This document shows positions 24,363-33,636 of a stretch of 49,439 bases of DNA, piece after piece. The translations under genes were made by a program, and so were the position numbers. The stretch comes from Microcaldota archaeon (GTDB lineage: Archaea > Micrarchaeota > Micrarchaeia > Micrarchaeales > CABMGC01): positions 1-49,439 of the forward strand of contig DAHWXM010000001.1 of assembly GCA_027334165.1 (NCBI GenBank). The letters run 5' to 3'. The notes beneath the pieces were generated by a model. The model saw only the letters and a list, made by a program, of their open reading frames with translations. It searched no databases and was not told the DNA's origin. Position 1 is the stretch's first letter; every line of letters starts with the position of its first letter.

Positions 24363-25115
24363 ATGAATAAGATGCGCCTTTCCGGAAATAAGATCCTAAT
24401 AACGGGCGGAGCCACCGGCATAGGCTTTGCGATAGCTAGGGCATTCCATAGTCTTGGCAATGACATACTGATATGCGGCAGGCGCAAGGATCGCTTGGAC
24501 GAAGCAACAAAGTTCCTTCCAGGAACAAAGTCGTTTCGGTGCGACATATCCTCACCTGAGGACAGGAGCCGCATGTACGCGTTCATGGCCGACCGATTCG
24601 GCGAGATCAACATTCTCGTCAATAACGCCGGGATACAGCGGCCTGCCGATTTCCTCACGGGCGAGGATGGCATGAAGTACTTCCACGAAGAGATAAGTAC
24701 AAATCTTGAAGCTCAGCTGTGCATGCTGGCGCATTTCGTGCCTATGCTGTCTAAGAAAAGCCCGGCTGCCGTAGTTAACGTATCATCTGGACTGGGATTC
24801 GTGCCACTCTCACGCTTCCCGGTGTATTCAGCAACCAAGGCGGCGATACATTCGCTGACACTGTCATTGCGCCATCAGTTGAAGGGCACTGATATCGGTG
24901 TGTTTGAGCTGATACCACCTACAGTGTATGACACCGAATTGAAGGGCAAGACTCTGGACAAGACCGACTGGATGTCCTCTTCATCGGATGTCGCAGCCGC
25001 GCTCGTGCACGGCATGGAAACAGGAGAAAGCGAGATAGCCGTCGGAGCAGCGAGAAGATGGAACAGGGCGTCCAGAGACGAACTCGACAGCATATTCGAT
25101 GAGATAAACCGATGA
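24363..25115 (+). CDS. Short-chain dehydrogenase/reductase (DltE-like)
   Basis: The 250-residue SDR has the NAD(P) loop TGGATGIG (about 15-22), CDISSPEDR, NNAG (about 88-91), the catalytic Ser in NVSSGLGF and the Tyr-x3-Lys in YSATK. The overall pattern is of the DltE-type group of classical SDRs, whose substrates are mostly unknown. ICGRR after the second strand favours NADPH. It overlaps no neighbour and is followed after 12 bases by a DUF998 membrane protein, so the two may form a transcript. Confidence 0.85.
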   Translation: MNKMRLSGNKILITGGATGIGFAIARAFHSLGNDILICGRRKDRLDEATKFLPGTKSFRCDISSPEDRSRMYAFMADRFGEINILVNNAGIQRPADFLTGEDGMKYFHEEISTNLEAQLCMLAHFVPMLSKKSPAAVVNVSSGLGFVPLSRFPVYSATKAAIHSLTLSLRHQLKGTDIGVFELIPPTVYDTELKGKTLDKTDWMSSSSDVAAALVHGMETGESEIAVGAARRWNRASRDELDSIFDEINR

Positions 25116-25127
25116 GGTTCATAGCGC

Positions 25128-25682
25128 ATGAAACGCGGCACATACTGGATTGGCGGCGCACTGCTTCTCGTCGGAGCGCTGCAATTCATACTAAGTCTTG
25201 CCATTGCAGAGTCATTGCGTCGCGGGTACAGCATCTCTTCAAACTACCTGAGCGACCTTGGTGTGGGCCATCTGGCAGTGCTGTTCAATGCGTCAGTGGC
25301 AATGTTGGGCGCGTTCGCAATCCTGGGTGCCTACTTTCTTTTCCGATCAAGCAAGGTCCACACGCTTCCCTACCTGATAGCCGTGTCCGGATTCGGCGCG
25401 CTCGGCGTCGGCCTCTTTCCCGAGACCATCGGCCTGCCGCATCTATGCTTCTCCATAATCGCGTTCGTCTTCGGATTTCTGTCAGCCATTTATAATGGAG
25501 TAATCGAAAAAGGCGCCTTTCGATACTTCTCGCTGGCACTCGGGGCGGTATCATGTGTGGCGTTGGCCTTGTCTGGTTCTGGAACGTACCTGGGGCTTGG
25601 GCAAGGCGGGATTGAGCGCCTTGTAGCGTATCCAATTCTATTGTGGATGATTGCATTCGGAGCAAAGAGCATGTCGCGGTAG
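25128..25682 (+). CDS. DUF998 family membrane protein
   Basis: This 184-residue protein has about six transmembrane helices. The motifs SISSNYLSDLG, LFNASVAMLGAFAI, GVGLFPE and the later FSIIAFVFGFLSA match the DUF998 family of small archaeal and bacterial membrane proteins of unknown function. The short space after the SDR gene suggests cotranscription. The conserved polar residues in the first loop (SNYLSDLG) are the family hallmark. Confidence 0.8.
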   Translation: MKRGTYWIGGALLLVGALQFILSLAIAESLRRGYSISSNYLSDLGVGHLAVLFNASVAMLGAFAILGAYFLFRSSKVHTLPYLIAVSGFGALGVGLFPETIGLPHLCFSIIAFVFGFLSAIYNGVIEKGAFRYFSLALGAVSCVALALSGSGTYLGLGQGGIERLVAYPILLWMIAFGAKSMSR

Positions 25683-25715
25683 CCCACCCGCGCTAACCCT
25701 CGCACTACATCTCAG

Positions 25716-26492
25716 TCATTTCGCCATCCACCCTCCATCTACTGGTAGCGTGTGGCCTGTCACGTAAGACGACGCGTCAGAGGCGAGGTACACTGCTGCT
25801 CCCTTCAGCTCATCTGTGTTTCCTGGCCTGCCCAACGGAGTCCTGGAATTTATGTAACTCATCATTTCCTTGTCACGCAGTGCCTCTTCCGTCATTTCGC
25901 TCGGGAAGAACCCCGGCGCTATGGCATTGACACGTATGCCACTGGCAGCGTACTCAACGGCAAGCGCCCTGGTCAGGTTCACCACCGCACCCTTGCTTGC
26001 ATAGTATGGTGCAGCGGGAAATATGTCGCCGCACATTCCGTATATGGATGCAATATTTATTATGCTGCCCCTGACCTTTTTCGATATCATGTCCTTTATT
26101 GCATGCCTTGCGCACAGGAATGATCCAGTGAGGTTCACCGAGATCACGTTGTCCCAATCTCCCTTGGATATCTCCGTTGAGGTGCCTTGTGCCGCAACAC
26201 CGGCGTTATTTATGAGTATGTCAATCTTGCCGAATGCATCATCCGCTGCCTTGACCATTCGCACTATGTCCTCCTCCTGGGATATGTCCGCCTTCAATGG
26301 CAGTATGCGCCTGCCTGTGGCCTTCGATATCACTTCGGCATTCCTTACCAACTTCTCCTCTCTCCTTGCAACTATCAGAACGTCTGCACCGGCCTCCGCA
26401 AGCGCTTCAGTAAATGCGACTCCGAGGCCGCATGACACTCCAGTCACTATCGCGCTCCTGCCCTTCAGGCCGAATTTGTCCAGGATACCCAT
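25716..26492 (-). CDS. Short-chain dehydrogenase/reductase (FabG/gluconate dehydrogenase-like)
   Basis: This 258-residue classical SDR has TGVSCGLG (about 18-25) as cofactor loop, LKADISQEEDI, NNAGVAAQG, the catalytic Ser in NIASIYG, YYASK (Tyr, Lys) and the C-terminal GHTLPVDGGW. ARREEK after the second strand suggests NADPH. The sequence is closest in style to 3-oxoacyl-ACP reductases and gluconate/glucose dehydrogenases; since archaea lack a standard fatty acid synthase, a sugar or polyol substrate is more likely. It is convergent with the DUF998 gene. Confidence 0.85.
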   Translation of the reverse strand: MGILDKFGLKGRSAIVTGVSCGLGVAFTEALAEAGADVLIVARREEKLVRNAEVISKATGRRILPLKADISQEEDIVRMVKAADDAFGKIDILINNAGVAAQGTSTEISKGDWDNVISVNLTGSFLCARHAIKDMISKKVRGSIINIASIYGMCGDIFPAAPYYASKGAVVNLTRALAVEYAASGIRVNAIAPGFFPSEMTEEALRDKEMMSYINSRTPLGRPGNTDELKGAAVYLASDASSYVTGHTLPVDGGWMAK

Positions 26493-26623
26493 GCAATCAC
26501 ATTTTGCATAGCACAGTACGGCTTTAAATACTCGTAAGGCACAATCCGCCAGCCCAAGGCGCCTTTTAAGCCAAACGCCGTATTCGTCTTTTGTCTTACA
26601 TCAAAACGTCATTTAAGAACAGG

Positions 26624-28030
26624 ATGCCGCAATCCTATTCAGAAGGCCAATGTGGTAATATGATAGTGCTGAATAAGGACATGTCCAAGGGCTTGGATAA
26701 ACTGCTTAAGGGAGAGGTAAAGCCGCATGCGCTTGCGAAGGAGTTGGGTATTTCAGAAGCGGAAGCGGTGGGCATAAGGCGTGTATATCTCTACGAAACG
26801 CGCGGCCTTGACCTTGACGGTTTCCTCCCTTTTGAAGGGGTGGACTATGATGATGCCGCGAAGCGCGGACTCACCAATGCCTTGGGACACATGGGCGGTG
26901 GTCCAATACTCAGTTTCTTCGAAGCCGCAAACCTGCTTAAGGACGGCAGCGCCGAGGCCAACAGTAAGCGGCCTTTCTTCTACGCCACTACAGAAGGTTT
27001 CATGGGACCGGGGCTCATGCGCGGAGTGTCTGCGGTAGAGAAGAGCGGGGGCGTAACTGTAGAGATACTTGACGATAAGATGACAAGGAGCGTAGGCATA
27101 GTGACGCCAGGAGCCGAGTACACAAAGGCGATAGAGGTTTTTGCCAACAGCTCCGAAGGTTTTGCGTTTCTCGAGAGTGTTTACAATAGGGTTTCAAGCC
27201 ACAGTCAACTGCGCGATGTAGAGGTACACACTACAGATGATGGCAATGCCATAGCGCTGGTATTTATAGCGCCAACCGGCGCCGCTATGGGGATGAACAT
27301 GCTTACTGAAGGTGCCAACGGCGCAGTCAAGGCCATGCTCAAGGAGCGCATAATCCCGATGCTTAACGGCATGGGCATCTATGCCGATGAAGACACGTTC
27401 GGCGTGATAGCGAGCGGGAATCTCTGCACTGACAAGAAGGTATCACGCATAAACAACGAACGCGGAAGAGGTCTTACGCTTAGGATATCGGCCAACATAT
27501 CGGAAAGCATCATAACCGGCGTGCTTAAAGCTACACCCGACGGCATGGAAATGGTTGGAAAGTACAAGAACAACTTGTTTTCCGATATCGGAGGTGTCAT
27601 GGGCAGGAACTCTGCGATAGCCAACCCTGTTTCTGCAATGTTTCTCGCATACGGACAGGACACTGCACAGGTGGTGGGCCCTTCGGCCGGGAATGTCAGC
27701 GTTACGATGAACGGGGACAAGTCACTCACTGTCACCGTGGACATACCGGTGCTCGAGGTAGCGACGATAGGGGGCGGAACATTCCTGCCATTGCCGCGCG
27801 CATTGCTGACAGCTACCGGGGTGTACGGTAGGGACGATCACGAGGGTGTATCAAAGCGCCTGTTCGGGAGCTATCTCGGCGCGATAGTCACAGGATACGA
27901 GGTGAACGCTCTGGCCGCACTGAGTACGGACCACCTCACATCTGCGCACAGGAATGCTCTCGAAGCAAACAGGAGCGGTAACGGTGCAGCGCAGCGTGCG
28001 TCAGACCTGGCTTCAGAAAAGAGGCAGTGA
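26624..28030 (+). CDS. hmgA: 3-hydroxy-3-methylglutaryl-CoA reductase
   Basis: HMG-CoA reductase makes mevalonate for archaeal isoprenoid lipids. The catalytic set is present: Glu in ATTEGFMGPG, Lys in ASGNLCTDKK, Asp in AYGQDTAQ and the C-terminal His in LTSAHRNALEANR. GGGTFLPLPR is also conserved. The usual GDAMGMNM loop reads GAAMGMNM, so the NADPH-contacting Asp is replaced by Ala. The N-terminus is uncertain: ATG 26624 is the first ATG, ATG 26660 is equally possible, and TTG 26591 is less likely. It is soluble, with no membrane anchor, as in other archaea. Confidence 0.9.
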   Translation: MPQSYSEGQCGNMIVLNKDMSKGLDKLLKGEVKPHALAKELGISEAEAVGIRRVYLYETRGLDLDGFLPFEGVDYDDAAKRGLTNALGHMGGGPILSFFEAANLLKDGSAEANSKRPFFYATTEGFMGPGLMRGVSAVEKSGGVTVEILDDKMTRSVGIVTPGAEYTKAIEVFANSSEGFAFLESVYNRVSSHSQLRDVEVHTTDDGNAIALVFIAPTGAAMGMNMLTEGANGAVKAMLKERIIPMLNGMGIYADEDTFGVIASGNLCTDKKVSRINNERGRGLTLRISANISESIITGVLKATPDGMEMVGKYKNNLFSDIGGVMGRNSAIANPVSAMFLAYGQDTAQVVGPSAGNVSVTMNGDKSLTVTVDIPVLEVATIGGGTFLPLPRALLTATGVYGRDDHEGVSKRLFGSYLGAIVTGYEVNALAALSTDHLTSAHRNALEANRSGNGAAQRASDLASEKRQ

Positions 28031-28149
28031 CGTTACTTGTGCATGACTTATAATGCACTTCAGCGAAGACGCCGCTCACCTATAAATTGGTTAGTGCGCG
28101 ATCCTTATCATGCCGAGTGCGGATCGCATTGCGGCACGTGCGTATCGCA

Positions 28150-29166
28150 ATGGAATATAGGGAAAGGGTCGCTGCCATCTTCATGATCCTAGCCGCGCTC
28201 AACGTCTCAGCATGGATCGCACTATTCTCCTTATCGTCTAAGTACTCACTGTTCCTTAGCTTGGGCACGCTGGCATACCTTCTTGGATTGCGGCACGCGC
28301 TCGACGCCGACCACATCGCCGCAATAGACAATGCCACGAGAAAACTGGCGCAAAACGGTGGCAGGCCTGCCGGGACGGGTCTTTTCTTCTCCCTTGGGCA
28401 CTCCACCGTGGTGGTGCTGCTCTCCATAGCCATAGTCGTTGCCGGAGCTTACGCGACGTCTACGATACCATCGGTGCGAGCCATAGGCAGCATAGCCGGT
28501 ACCGGTGTATCCGCCCTATTCCTATATGCGATAGGTGCGTTCAACCTGCTTATACTGATAGACATATACAAGGCGGCCCGGGCAAGCAAGTCTGAATCAT
28601 GGGACATCGCAAAAATGGACGACATGCTGGCCAAGAGGGGCTTCATGAATAGGATTCTCGGAAGCAGGCTGGATTTCATATCCAAGAGTTGGCACATGTA
28701 TCCTGTGGGGTTCCTGTTCGGACTGGGGTTTGATACCGCATCGGAGATAGGCCTTCTGGCCATAACGGCCGGCGCGGCATCCGCCATACCGACGGCGTAC
28801 GTGCTCGTGCTGCCGGTGCTCTTCACCGCTGGCATGACCCTTCTCGATACCTTGGATGGCATGCTTATGCTGTCCGCATACTCATGGTCTATGAAAAACC
28901 CGGCGAGCAAGGTGTACTACAACCTTCTCCTGACCGGCGCATCGGTTGTCGTGGCATTTGTCATAGGCAGCATTGAGCTCTCTAATCTCATAGGCGCCGA
29001 GGCCGCGGGATGGTTCGGTTCGCTGAGCCTAGGCGCCTCGCGCTTGCCCTCTCTCCCGGCGTTGTTAGTCGCATTTGCAGCCACGGTGTGCGTCGCAGCC
29101 GCGTATCTCGTACTACATCTCTGCAAGTCGCGTCGCGATGGCAGACCGCGAGCGAAACATATTTAA
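28150..29166 (+). CDS. Nickel/cobalt transporter (NiCoT family)
   Basis: This integral membrane permease of about 338 residues is in the HoxN/NixA family. The signature RHALDADHIAAIDN (the His-x4-Asp-His metal-selecting motif in helix II) is complete, as are LFFSLGHSTVV, the GFLFGLGFDTASEI motif and LFTAGMTLLDTLDG. About eight helices are predicted. The ATG at 28150 is preferred; the frame is open upstream but unrelated to the family. A TATA-like cctataaattgg is near 28080-28090. It would import Ni2+ or Co2+; the metal cannot be told from sequence. Confidence 0.9.
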   Translation: MEYRERVAAIFMILAALNVSAWIALFSLSSKYSLFLSLGTLAYLLGLRHALDADHIAAIDNATRKLAQNGGRPAGTGLFFSLGHSTVVVLLSIAIVVAGAYATSTIPSVRAIGSIAGTGVSALFLYAIGAFNLLILIDIYKAARASKSESWDIAKMDDMLAKRGFMNRILGSRLDFISKSWHMYPVGFLFGLGFDTASEIGLLAITAGAASAIPTAYVLVLPVLFTAGMTLLDTLDGMLMLSAYSWSMKNPASKVYYNLLLTGASVVVAFVIGSIELSNLIGAEAAGWFGSLSLGASRLPSLPALLVAFAATVCVAAAYLVLHLCKSRRDGRPRAKHI

Positions 29167-29202
29167 TTCAGTGCTGTTTACGTTTAGTAAATAGGGGTAT
29201 AA

Positions 29203-30801
29203 ATGGAGAAAATGGGCATAATTGCGATAACACTCGCGATAATACTTATTGTGGCAATAGTGCTGTTCATCGGCACCGGCACGGCACCTCAGCCAACGCA
29301 ACCTATAACAGGCGCCACAAGCCCGTTGGCGGTGCAGCTCACTGACCCTCCACAGGTGCCCAACGGGACATCTGCTCTTGTCATAGGATACTCGTCACTG
29401 CAGGTGCACGCTGCAAATCCTGCTGGGCAATCCGCATGGCTTGAATCCAACGGCAGCGGAACCATAGATCTGCTGTCGCTGCTCAACTTCTCGCAGACGA
29501 TAGGGGCGGTTGCTCTCCCAGTCAACTCTACCGTGGATTCTGTTAGGTTCAACATAACATCCGCAAAGATAACGATAAACGGAACAACATACAACGTAAC
29601 CGTACCAAGCGGCACGGTGCAGGCGAATCTGAAGGGCACAGGCCTTTCAGCGAACAACAGTGCCGTCATGCTATCACTGTCTCCGACCATCGTAAGCATA
29701 CTAACCGCAAACTCTACTGTTTTCGTGATGGTGCCTTCGGTGCGCGCGGTAGTAGTGCCACAAGGGACAACACAGGCCACGGTTGCGGTAGGGTACAAGA
29801 CCCAGCTCTCCGTCCAGGCGCATGCAGAACTGGAGCGCTCGAAGCCCAACGTTTCCATAGCGCCTGATGCCTCGCTGTCGTACGCCAACAACTCCACCGA
29901 GATGCGCGTTACCGTTTCCGACAACTCTAACAGGAGCGTGACGCTAAACCACATCGTGATATACGGCAATATATCGACACAGCTGAACAACACCTTCATA
30001 TACAACAACACTATCCGTATAGAAGCCGAATTGCGCGACAGACTGCAGGGCATTCCGTCATGCAATCTCACAAACGCCATAACTAACGTGTCTTCCGCGC
30101 CAATGATCCCCGCGTCTACATCGGGTCTGAATTCCACGCTCGGTGGCAATTCTACCTCTAACGTGCAGATCCGTGCACCAGAAGGGATCGTCGGAGCTGA
30201 CATTCACGCAAGCGAGAAGGGCGGCAATGGCACGGGTTCGAATGTTACTGCTGGCGCAGATCTTGGAAGAAATGCGACTTCCGACACCGGAAGTAATGCG
30301 ACTGCCAATGCGACAGCGCGCGGCGAATCAAACACTGAGAAGGGCAATGTAAATGAATCCTCCAACACGGCCGTAAATGCTACTGCAGGAGAGCATGAAT
30401 TCGGAGACATAAACGCCACGTATTCTCACAACTTCAACATCAGCATAAACAGCAGCGTGTGCTCCTCCGATGGCCTTCTTGCTTTCAGGAACAGGCTCAA
30501 CGCAAGGCTCATGAACATAACCGCTGAGATGGAGCATGAGCAGGCAAGGTACAAGCTTATAACGCTCTTCATCGGCAAGAACGGCACAATCTCGATACCG
30601 TCAACGGTCGAAGACGTTGCTGACACCGCAGGGATTGGATACACGATACCAGCGGGCGGCTCGGCAACGTTCACATTCGGTGGAGAGTTGCGCATGGGGC
30701 AGAGCGGCCTCACGGTGCACCCTACGACTGGAGAGACCTACAGGATAGCGGTGTCAGGTGAGAATGACGCTTATGCGAGCATAAACGTCACCGCTTCTTG
30801 A
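29203..30801 (+). CDS. DUF4382 domain surface protein with Asn/Thr-rich stalk
   Basis: This 532-residue secreted or anchored protein has an N-terminal helix (residues 5-25), a short Pro/Thr linker and a DUF4382 domain (about 42-180: LAVQLTDPPQVPNGTSALVIGYSSLQVH, GTIDLLSLLNF, VRFNITSAKITIN). Beta-like domains follow, then a low-complexity stretch rich in Gly, Asn, Thr and Glu with many sequons (about 345-405), and a C-terminal beta domain. The number of N-x-S/T sites suggests heavy glycosylation. A TATA-like atatttaattc is near 29159. Function of DUF4382 is unknown. Confidence 0.8.
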   Translation: MEKMGIIAITLAIILIVAIVLFIGTGTAPQPTQPITGATSPLAVQLTDPPQVPNGTSALVIGYSSLQVHAANPAGQSAWLESNGSGTIDLLSLLNFSQTIGAVALPVNSTVDSVRFNITSAKITINGTTYNVTVPSGTVQANLKGTGLSANNSAVMLSLSPTIVSILTANSTVFVMVPSVRAVVVPQGTTQATVAVGYKTQLSVQAHAELERSKPNVSIAPDASLSYANNSTEMRVTVSDNSNRSVTLNHIVIYGNISTQLNNTFIYNNTIRIEAELRDRLQGIPSCNLTNAITNVSSAPMIPASTSGLNSTLGGNSTSNVQIRAPEGIVGADIHASEKGGNGTGSNVTAGADLGRNATSDTGSNATANATARGESNTEKGNVNESSNTAVNATAGEHEFGDINATYSHNFNISINSSVCSSDGLLAFRNRLNARLMNITAEMEHEQARYKLITLFIGKNGTISIPSTVEDVADTAGIGYTIPAGGSATFTFGGELRMGQSGLTVHPTTGETYRIAVSGENDAYASINVTAS

Positions 30802-30852
30802 TGCGGTTACTTCGCCGTTGGCTCGCGTTGGGTTTCACCGCTACTGTGCATT

Positions 30853-31374
30853 TTATGTCTTGTGCAGACGCTGGCGCCCACGCGTGTCCATCCGCATTTT
30901 CCCACCAGCAAGCCTGGCCTTTATTACCGAGCTCTTGTACACGCTGGGGTCTGCATATTTATTTATCCTGACCACCTTGGCGTCAAGCCCGTTTCTGAGG
31001 ATCCACTCCCGAAGCTCGTTCTCTCCTGCCTGCTGGTCATAGCCCAGCACCACTACACCCGGTTTCAGCTTCTTGAGTATGTCGAACCTTGAGGTCTTGT
31101 CGCGTATTCTGTTGCCAAGGACTGCCTTGTCCACGATACGCAGCGCGGCTACCATGCCCAGCCGGTCACGTTCGCCGAATACCGGGGCAGAGCCCTTCAT
31201 CATCTCAATGCTCTTATCCCTGGCCACAACAACAACAAGCATGTCACCCTGCTTTCTCGCCTCTTTGAGGTACAGCAAGTGTCCAGGGTGCAGAACGTCG
31301 AAGGAACCAAAAGCCAATACTATCTTTGCCAAGGCCAAAACCCGTATGCATTGCGCGCGCCGGGCCGTACGCAA
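30853..31374 (-). CDS. ribL: Archaeal FAD synthase (RibL-type nucleotidyltransferase)
   Basis: The archaeal FAD synthase adenylylates FMN. The cytidylyltransferase-like fold is shown by LAFGSFDVLHPGHLLYLKEARKQGD (HxGH motif), VVVVARDKSIE, GERDRLGMVAALR and VVVLGYDQ, as in RibL from methanogens. The N-terminus is uncertain: family members begin right at AKIVLAFGSFD, so a TTG at 31332 may be the real start, while ATG 31374 adds 14 residues. A shared TATA-rich region (31420-31432) separates it from the ribosomal block on the other strand. Confidence 0.87.
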   Translation of the reverse strand: MRTARRAQCIRVLALAKIVLAFGSFDVLHPGHLLYLKEARKQGDMLVVVVARDKSIEMMKGSAPVFGERDRLGMVAALRIVDKAVLGNRIRDKTSRFDILKKLKPGVVVLGYDQQAGENELREWILRNGLDAKVVRINKYADPSVYKSSVIKARLAGGKMRMDTRGRQRLHKT

Positions 31375-31419
31375 CCATAGGCTACGCGGCTCCGCGGCGG
31401 TTCTAAGAAAGGCTTATAA

Positions 31420-31549
31420 ATATATAAACAGATACTTATGCGCTGATGTGCATCAGTCCAGTGGTCCGTCCTGACCGCGGGGCACAGCCCGGAAGCGAAA
31501 GAGTTAAATATACAAATAGCTATAAAAATCTCTGTCGTAGAACGATATC
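31420..31549 (+). promoter_or_regulatory. Promoter region of the ribosomal protein operon
   Basis: Two TATA-like elements face the operon: cttataaatata (about 31420-31431), which can also serve ribL in the other direction, and ctataaaaa (31520-31528), about 25 bases before ATG 31550, predicting a leaderless transcript. Between them is a G+C-rich stretch starting with the near-palindrome ctgatgtgcatcag. Confidence 0.6.
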
Positions 31550-31852
31550 ATGGTATACGACAACAAAAATGTAGTGCTTAATGAATTAATCGGTCTTAAG
31601 GTCATGGTCCTGGAGTCTCTGGACAAGAGACAAAAGGGGCTCAAGGGTCGGGTGGTCGACGAATCGAAGAACACCCTTCTCATAGAGACTGAAAAGGGCA
31701 GGAAAAGGGTTGTAAAGAAGATCTCCGTCTTCAGGTTTTATCCTGGCAGGAAATCCTTCAGGGTTGACGGGAACGAGATCAACTTCAGACCTTTCGAGCG
31801 GACCGAGAAAGCCATTAAGTTTTACAGGATAAGAAAAAAGGAAAACAAATGA
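31550..31852 (+). CDS. rnp1: RNase P protein component 1 (Rpp29/Pop4)
   Basis: Archaeal RNase P subunit Rpp29 supports 5' maturation of tRNAs together with Rpp21 and the RNA subunit. The 100-residue protein shows the Sm-like core: ELIGLKVMVLES, LKGRVVDESKNTLLIET and RVVKKISVFRFYP, with a basic tail. The site, directly before uS17, is the usual place of this gene in archaeal ribosomal operons. Here it is the first gene, since the genes that normally precede it (uL22, uS3, uL29) are replaced by ribL on the other strand. Confidence 0.92.
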   Translation: MVYDNKNVVLNELIGLKVMVLESLDKRQKGLKGRVVDESKNTLLIETEKGRKRVVKKISVFRFYPGRKSFRVDGNEINFRPFERTEKAIKFYRIRKKENK

Positions 31853-31865
31853 TGATGTTGATCGC

Positions 31866-32150
31866 ATGGAGTGCAATGACGAAAGATGCCCTGTCCACCA
31901 CGGCATAATGCCGAGAGGCATACAGCTCACAGGAGTTGTCGTGAGCGACAAGGCCAAGAAGACCGTGATCGTCGAGATGGACTCTGCGAGGTACATGTAC
32001 AAGTACGAGAGATATCTCAGAAAGAGATCAAGAATTCCGGCGCACAACCCCGAGTGCATCGGGGCGAAGACCGGGAACATAGTCAACATTTCAGAGACGA
32101 GGAGGCTGAGCAAGACAAAGGCATTCGTCGTTACAAAGATAGTCAAATGA
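31866..32150 (+). CDS. rps17: 30S ribosomal protein uS17
   Basis: uS17 (94 residues) binds 16S rRNA in the small subunit. It is recognised by CNDERCPVHHG at the start (archaeal form with a Cys pair), RGIQLTGVVVSDKAKKTVIVEMD, HNPECIGAKTGNIVNISETRRLSKTKAFVV. It follows rnp1 by 13 bases in the operon. Confidence 0.96.
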   Translation: MECNDERCPVHHGIMPRGIQLTGVVVSDKAKKTVIVEMDSARYMYKYERYLRKRSRIPAHNPECIGAKTGNIVNISETRRLSKTKAFVVTKIVK

Positions 32151-32159
32151 GTTGTTTTT

Positions 32160-32564
32160 ATGGTAAAAGGAGTAGCTTCAAAGATTACAAAGACACTCGT
32201 CCCGGGATCCGTGTTCGTGTCCGCTGACAACAGCGGCGCATACATGTACAAGATGATCCACATAATAGGCAAGACCGGAGGAAAGCACGGGCGGTTGTCC
32301 GCAGCAGGCGTTGGCGATACGGTCTCAGCCAGCGTGATAAAGGGCAGTGCTACGTACCTTAAGAAGCCGGTTCGCGTCATAATAATAAGGCAGAAGGCCC
32401 TCATAAGACGCTCCAATGGCATGCGCGTTAGATTCGAAGACAATGCGGGCATGATGGTCACCGAGGAGAATCTACCTGTCGGCACGGAGGTCAAGGGTGC
32501 CATGGCGCGAGAGGTAGTAGAGAGGTTCGTAAAGGTGGCGGGAATCGCCTCAAGGATAATCTGA
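32160..32564 (+). CDS. rpl14: 50S ribosomal protein uL14
   Basis: uL14 (134 residues) lies at the subunit interface of the large subunit. VPGSVFVSADNSGA, GDTVSASVIKG, KKPVRVIIIRQKALIRRSNG and RFEDNAGMMVTEE are diagnostic. The gene is 9 bases after uS17. Confidence 0.96.
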   Translation: MVKGVASKITKTLVPGSVFVSADNSGAYMYKMIHIIGKTGGKHGRLSAAGVGDTVSASVIKGSATYLKKPVRVIIIRQKALIRRSNGMRVRFEDNAGMMVTEENLPVGTEVKGAMAREVVERFVKVAGIASRII

Positions 32565-32573
32565 GTGATATTC

Positions 32574-32957
32574 ATGATAGAGAGCAGCCAGCCTAGAAAG
32601 GAAAGAAAGTATCGTTTCACCGCGCCGATGCACGCCAGACAGAAATTCGTGCACGCTCACGTCTCCAAGGAACTGGCGACGAAGCTCGGCATAAAGTCAA
32701 GGAGCATAAGCATGCGAAAGGGTGATACAGTAAAGGTGTTCGCCGGAACGCAGAAGGGAAAGACGGGAAAGGTGTCATCGATAAACCTCAAAACAGGACG
32801 CGTGGTCGTTGACGGAATAACAAGGAAGAACGCCAAGGGCAAGGAACTCCCTGTAGCGATATACTCATCAAACCTCTATCTGGTCGACATAGACACATCA
32901 GACAAGCTCAGGAACAGCAAAATAGAGAGTCTCAAGAATCAGAAGCCGGTGGCATAA
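32574..32957 (+). CDS. rpl24: 50S ribosomal protein uL24
   Basis: uL24 (127 residues) is an assembly protein of the large subunit with a KOW motif: ISMRKGDTVKVFAGTQKGKTGKV followed by VVVDGITRKNAKGKELPVAIYSSNLYLV. The ATG at 32574 is preferred to a GTG at 32565 next to the uL14 stop. Its stop overlaps the ATG of eS4 by one base. Confidence 0.95.
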   Translation: MIESSQPRKERKYRFTAPMHARQKFVHAHVSKELATKLGIKSRSISMRKGDTVKVFAGTQKGKTGKVSSINLKTGRVVVDGITRKNAKGKELPVAIYSSNLYLVDIDTSDKLRNSKIESLKNQKPVA

Positions 32958-33634
32958 TGTCAAGAAAAGGAAATAGTAGGCACATAAACAGGTTCGCTGC
33001 GAGCAAATACCTAAAAATAAACAGGAAAGTGTCGCAGTACGTTGCAAAGCCCGACGCAGGGCGCTACACTCTCGGGAACAGCATGGCACTCATAACGCTG
33101 CTCAAGGAGAAACTTGGCGTTTCTACGAACTCAAAGGAGGCCAGGTATCTCATCAAGGGCGGCAACATATCCGTAAACGGCAAGACCGTCAGGATCGAGC
33201 GCTACCCCGTCGGCTTCGGAGACATAATCACGATAGTGCCTATAAACAAGTCTTACAGGATAGGCGTCGCCAAGAAGGGCGTCATATCTACGGAAGAGCA
33301 CGCAAAGGAAAAGGGCCGCACGATGAAGGTCATAGGCAAATACGTGGGTTCCAAGAACACCACGATGCTTCGCCTGTACGATGGCACAGTGGTAAAGGGT
33401 AAGGAAGGCGTCAAGGTTAACGATTCGGTAGTGCTCGACGGCAACGCCATAAAGTCAATTATAAAGATGCAGAAGGGCGCGAAGTGCTATGTTATCAAGG
33501 GCACGCATGCGTCTGAGAGCGGTATCATACTTGACATAATAAGCGGCACCGCCACAAGGGCACCCATAGTGCAGGTTGAGGGTGCATCGAAGTTCCAGAC
33601 GCTGCTCGACAATGTGATGGTAACGGGAGAATGA
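32957..33634 (+). CDS. rps4e: 30S ribosomal protein eS4
   Basis: eS4 (225 residues) is an archaeal/eukaryotic small-subunit protein. It has an S4-type RNA-binding segment (TNSKEARYLIKGGNISVNGKTV) and a KOW-like segment near the C-terminus (AKCYVIKGTHASESGIILDI). The ATG overlaps the last base of the uL24 stop codon, indicating translational coupling. Confidence 0.95.
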   Translation: MSRKGNSRHINRFAASKYLKINRKVSQYVAKPDAGRYTLGNSMALITLLKEKLGVSTNSKEARYLIKGGNISVNGKTVRIERYPVGFGDIITIVPINKSYRIGVAKKGVISTEEHAKEKGRTMKVIGKYVGSKNTTMLRLYDGTVVKGKEGVKVNDSVVLDGNAIKSIIKMQKGAKCYVIKGTHASESGIILDIISGTATRAPIVQVEGASKFQTLLDNVMVTGE

Positions 33635-33636
33635 TC

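Noticed and set aside
31432-31500. Possible C/D box small RNA upstream of Rpp29 (ctgatg, ctga elements)
   Set aside because: Only one imperfect C-like and one D-like box, without the paired C'/D' spacing expected of archaeal C/D guides.
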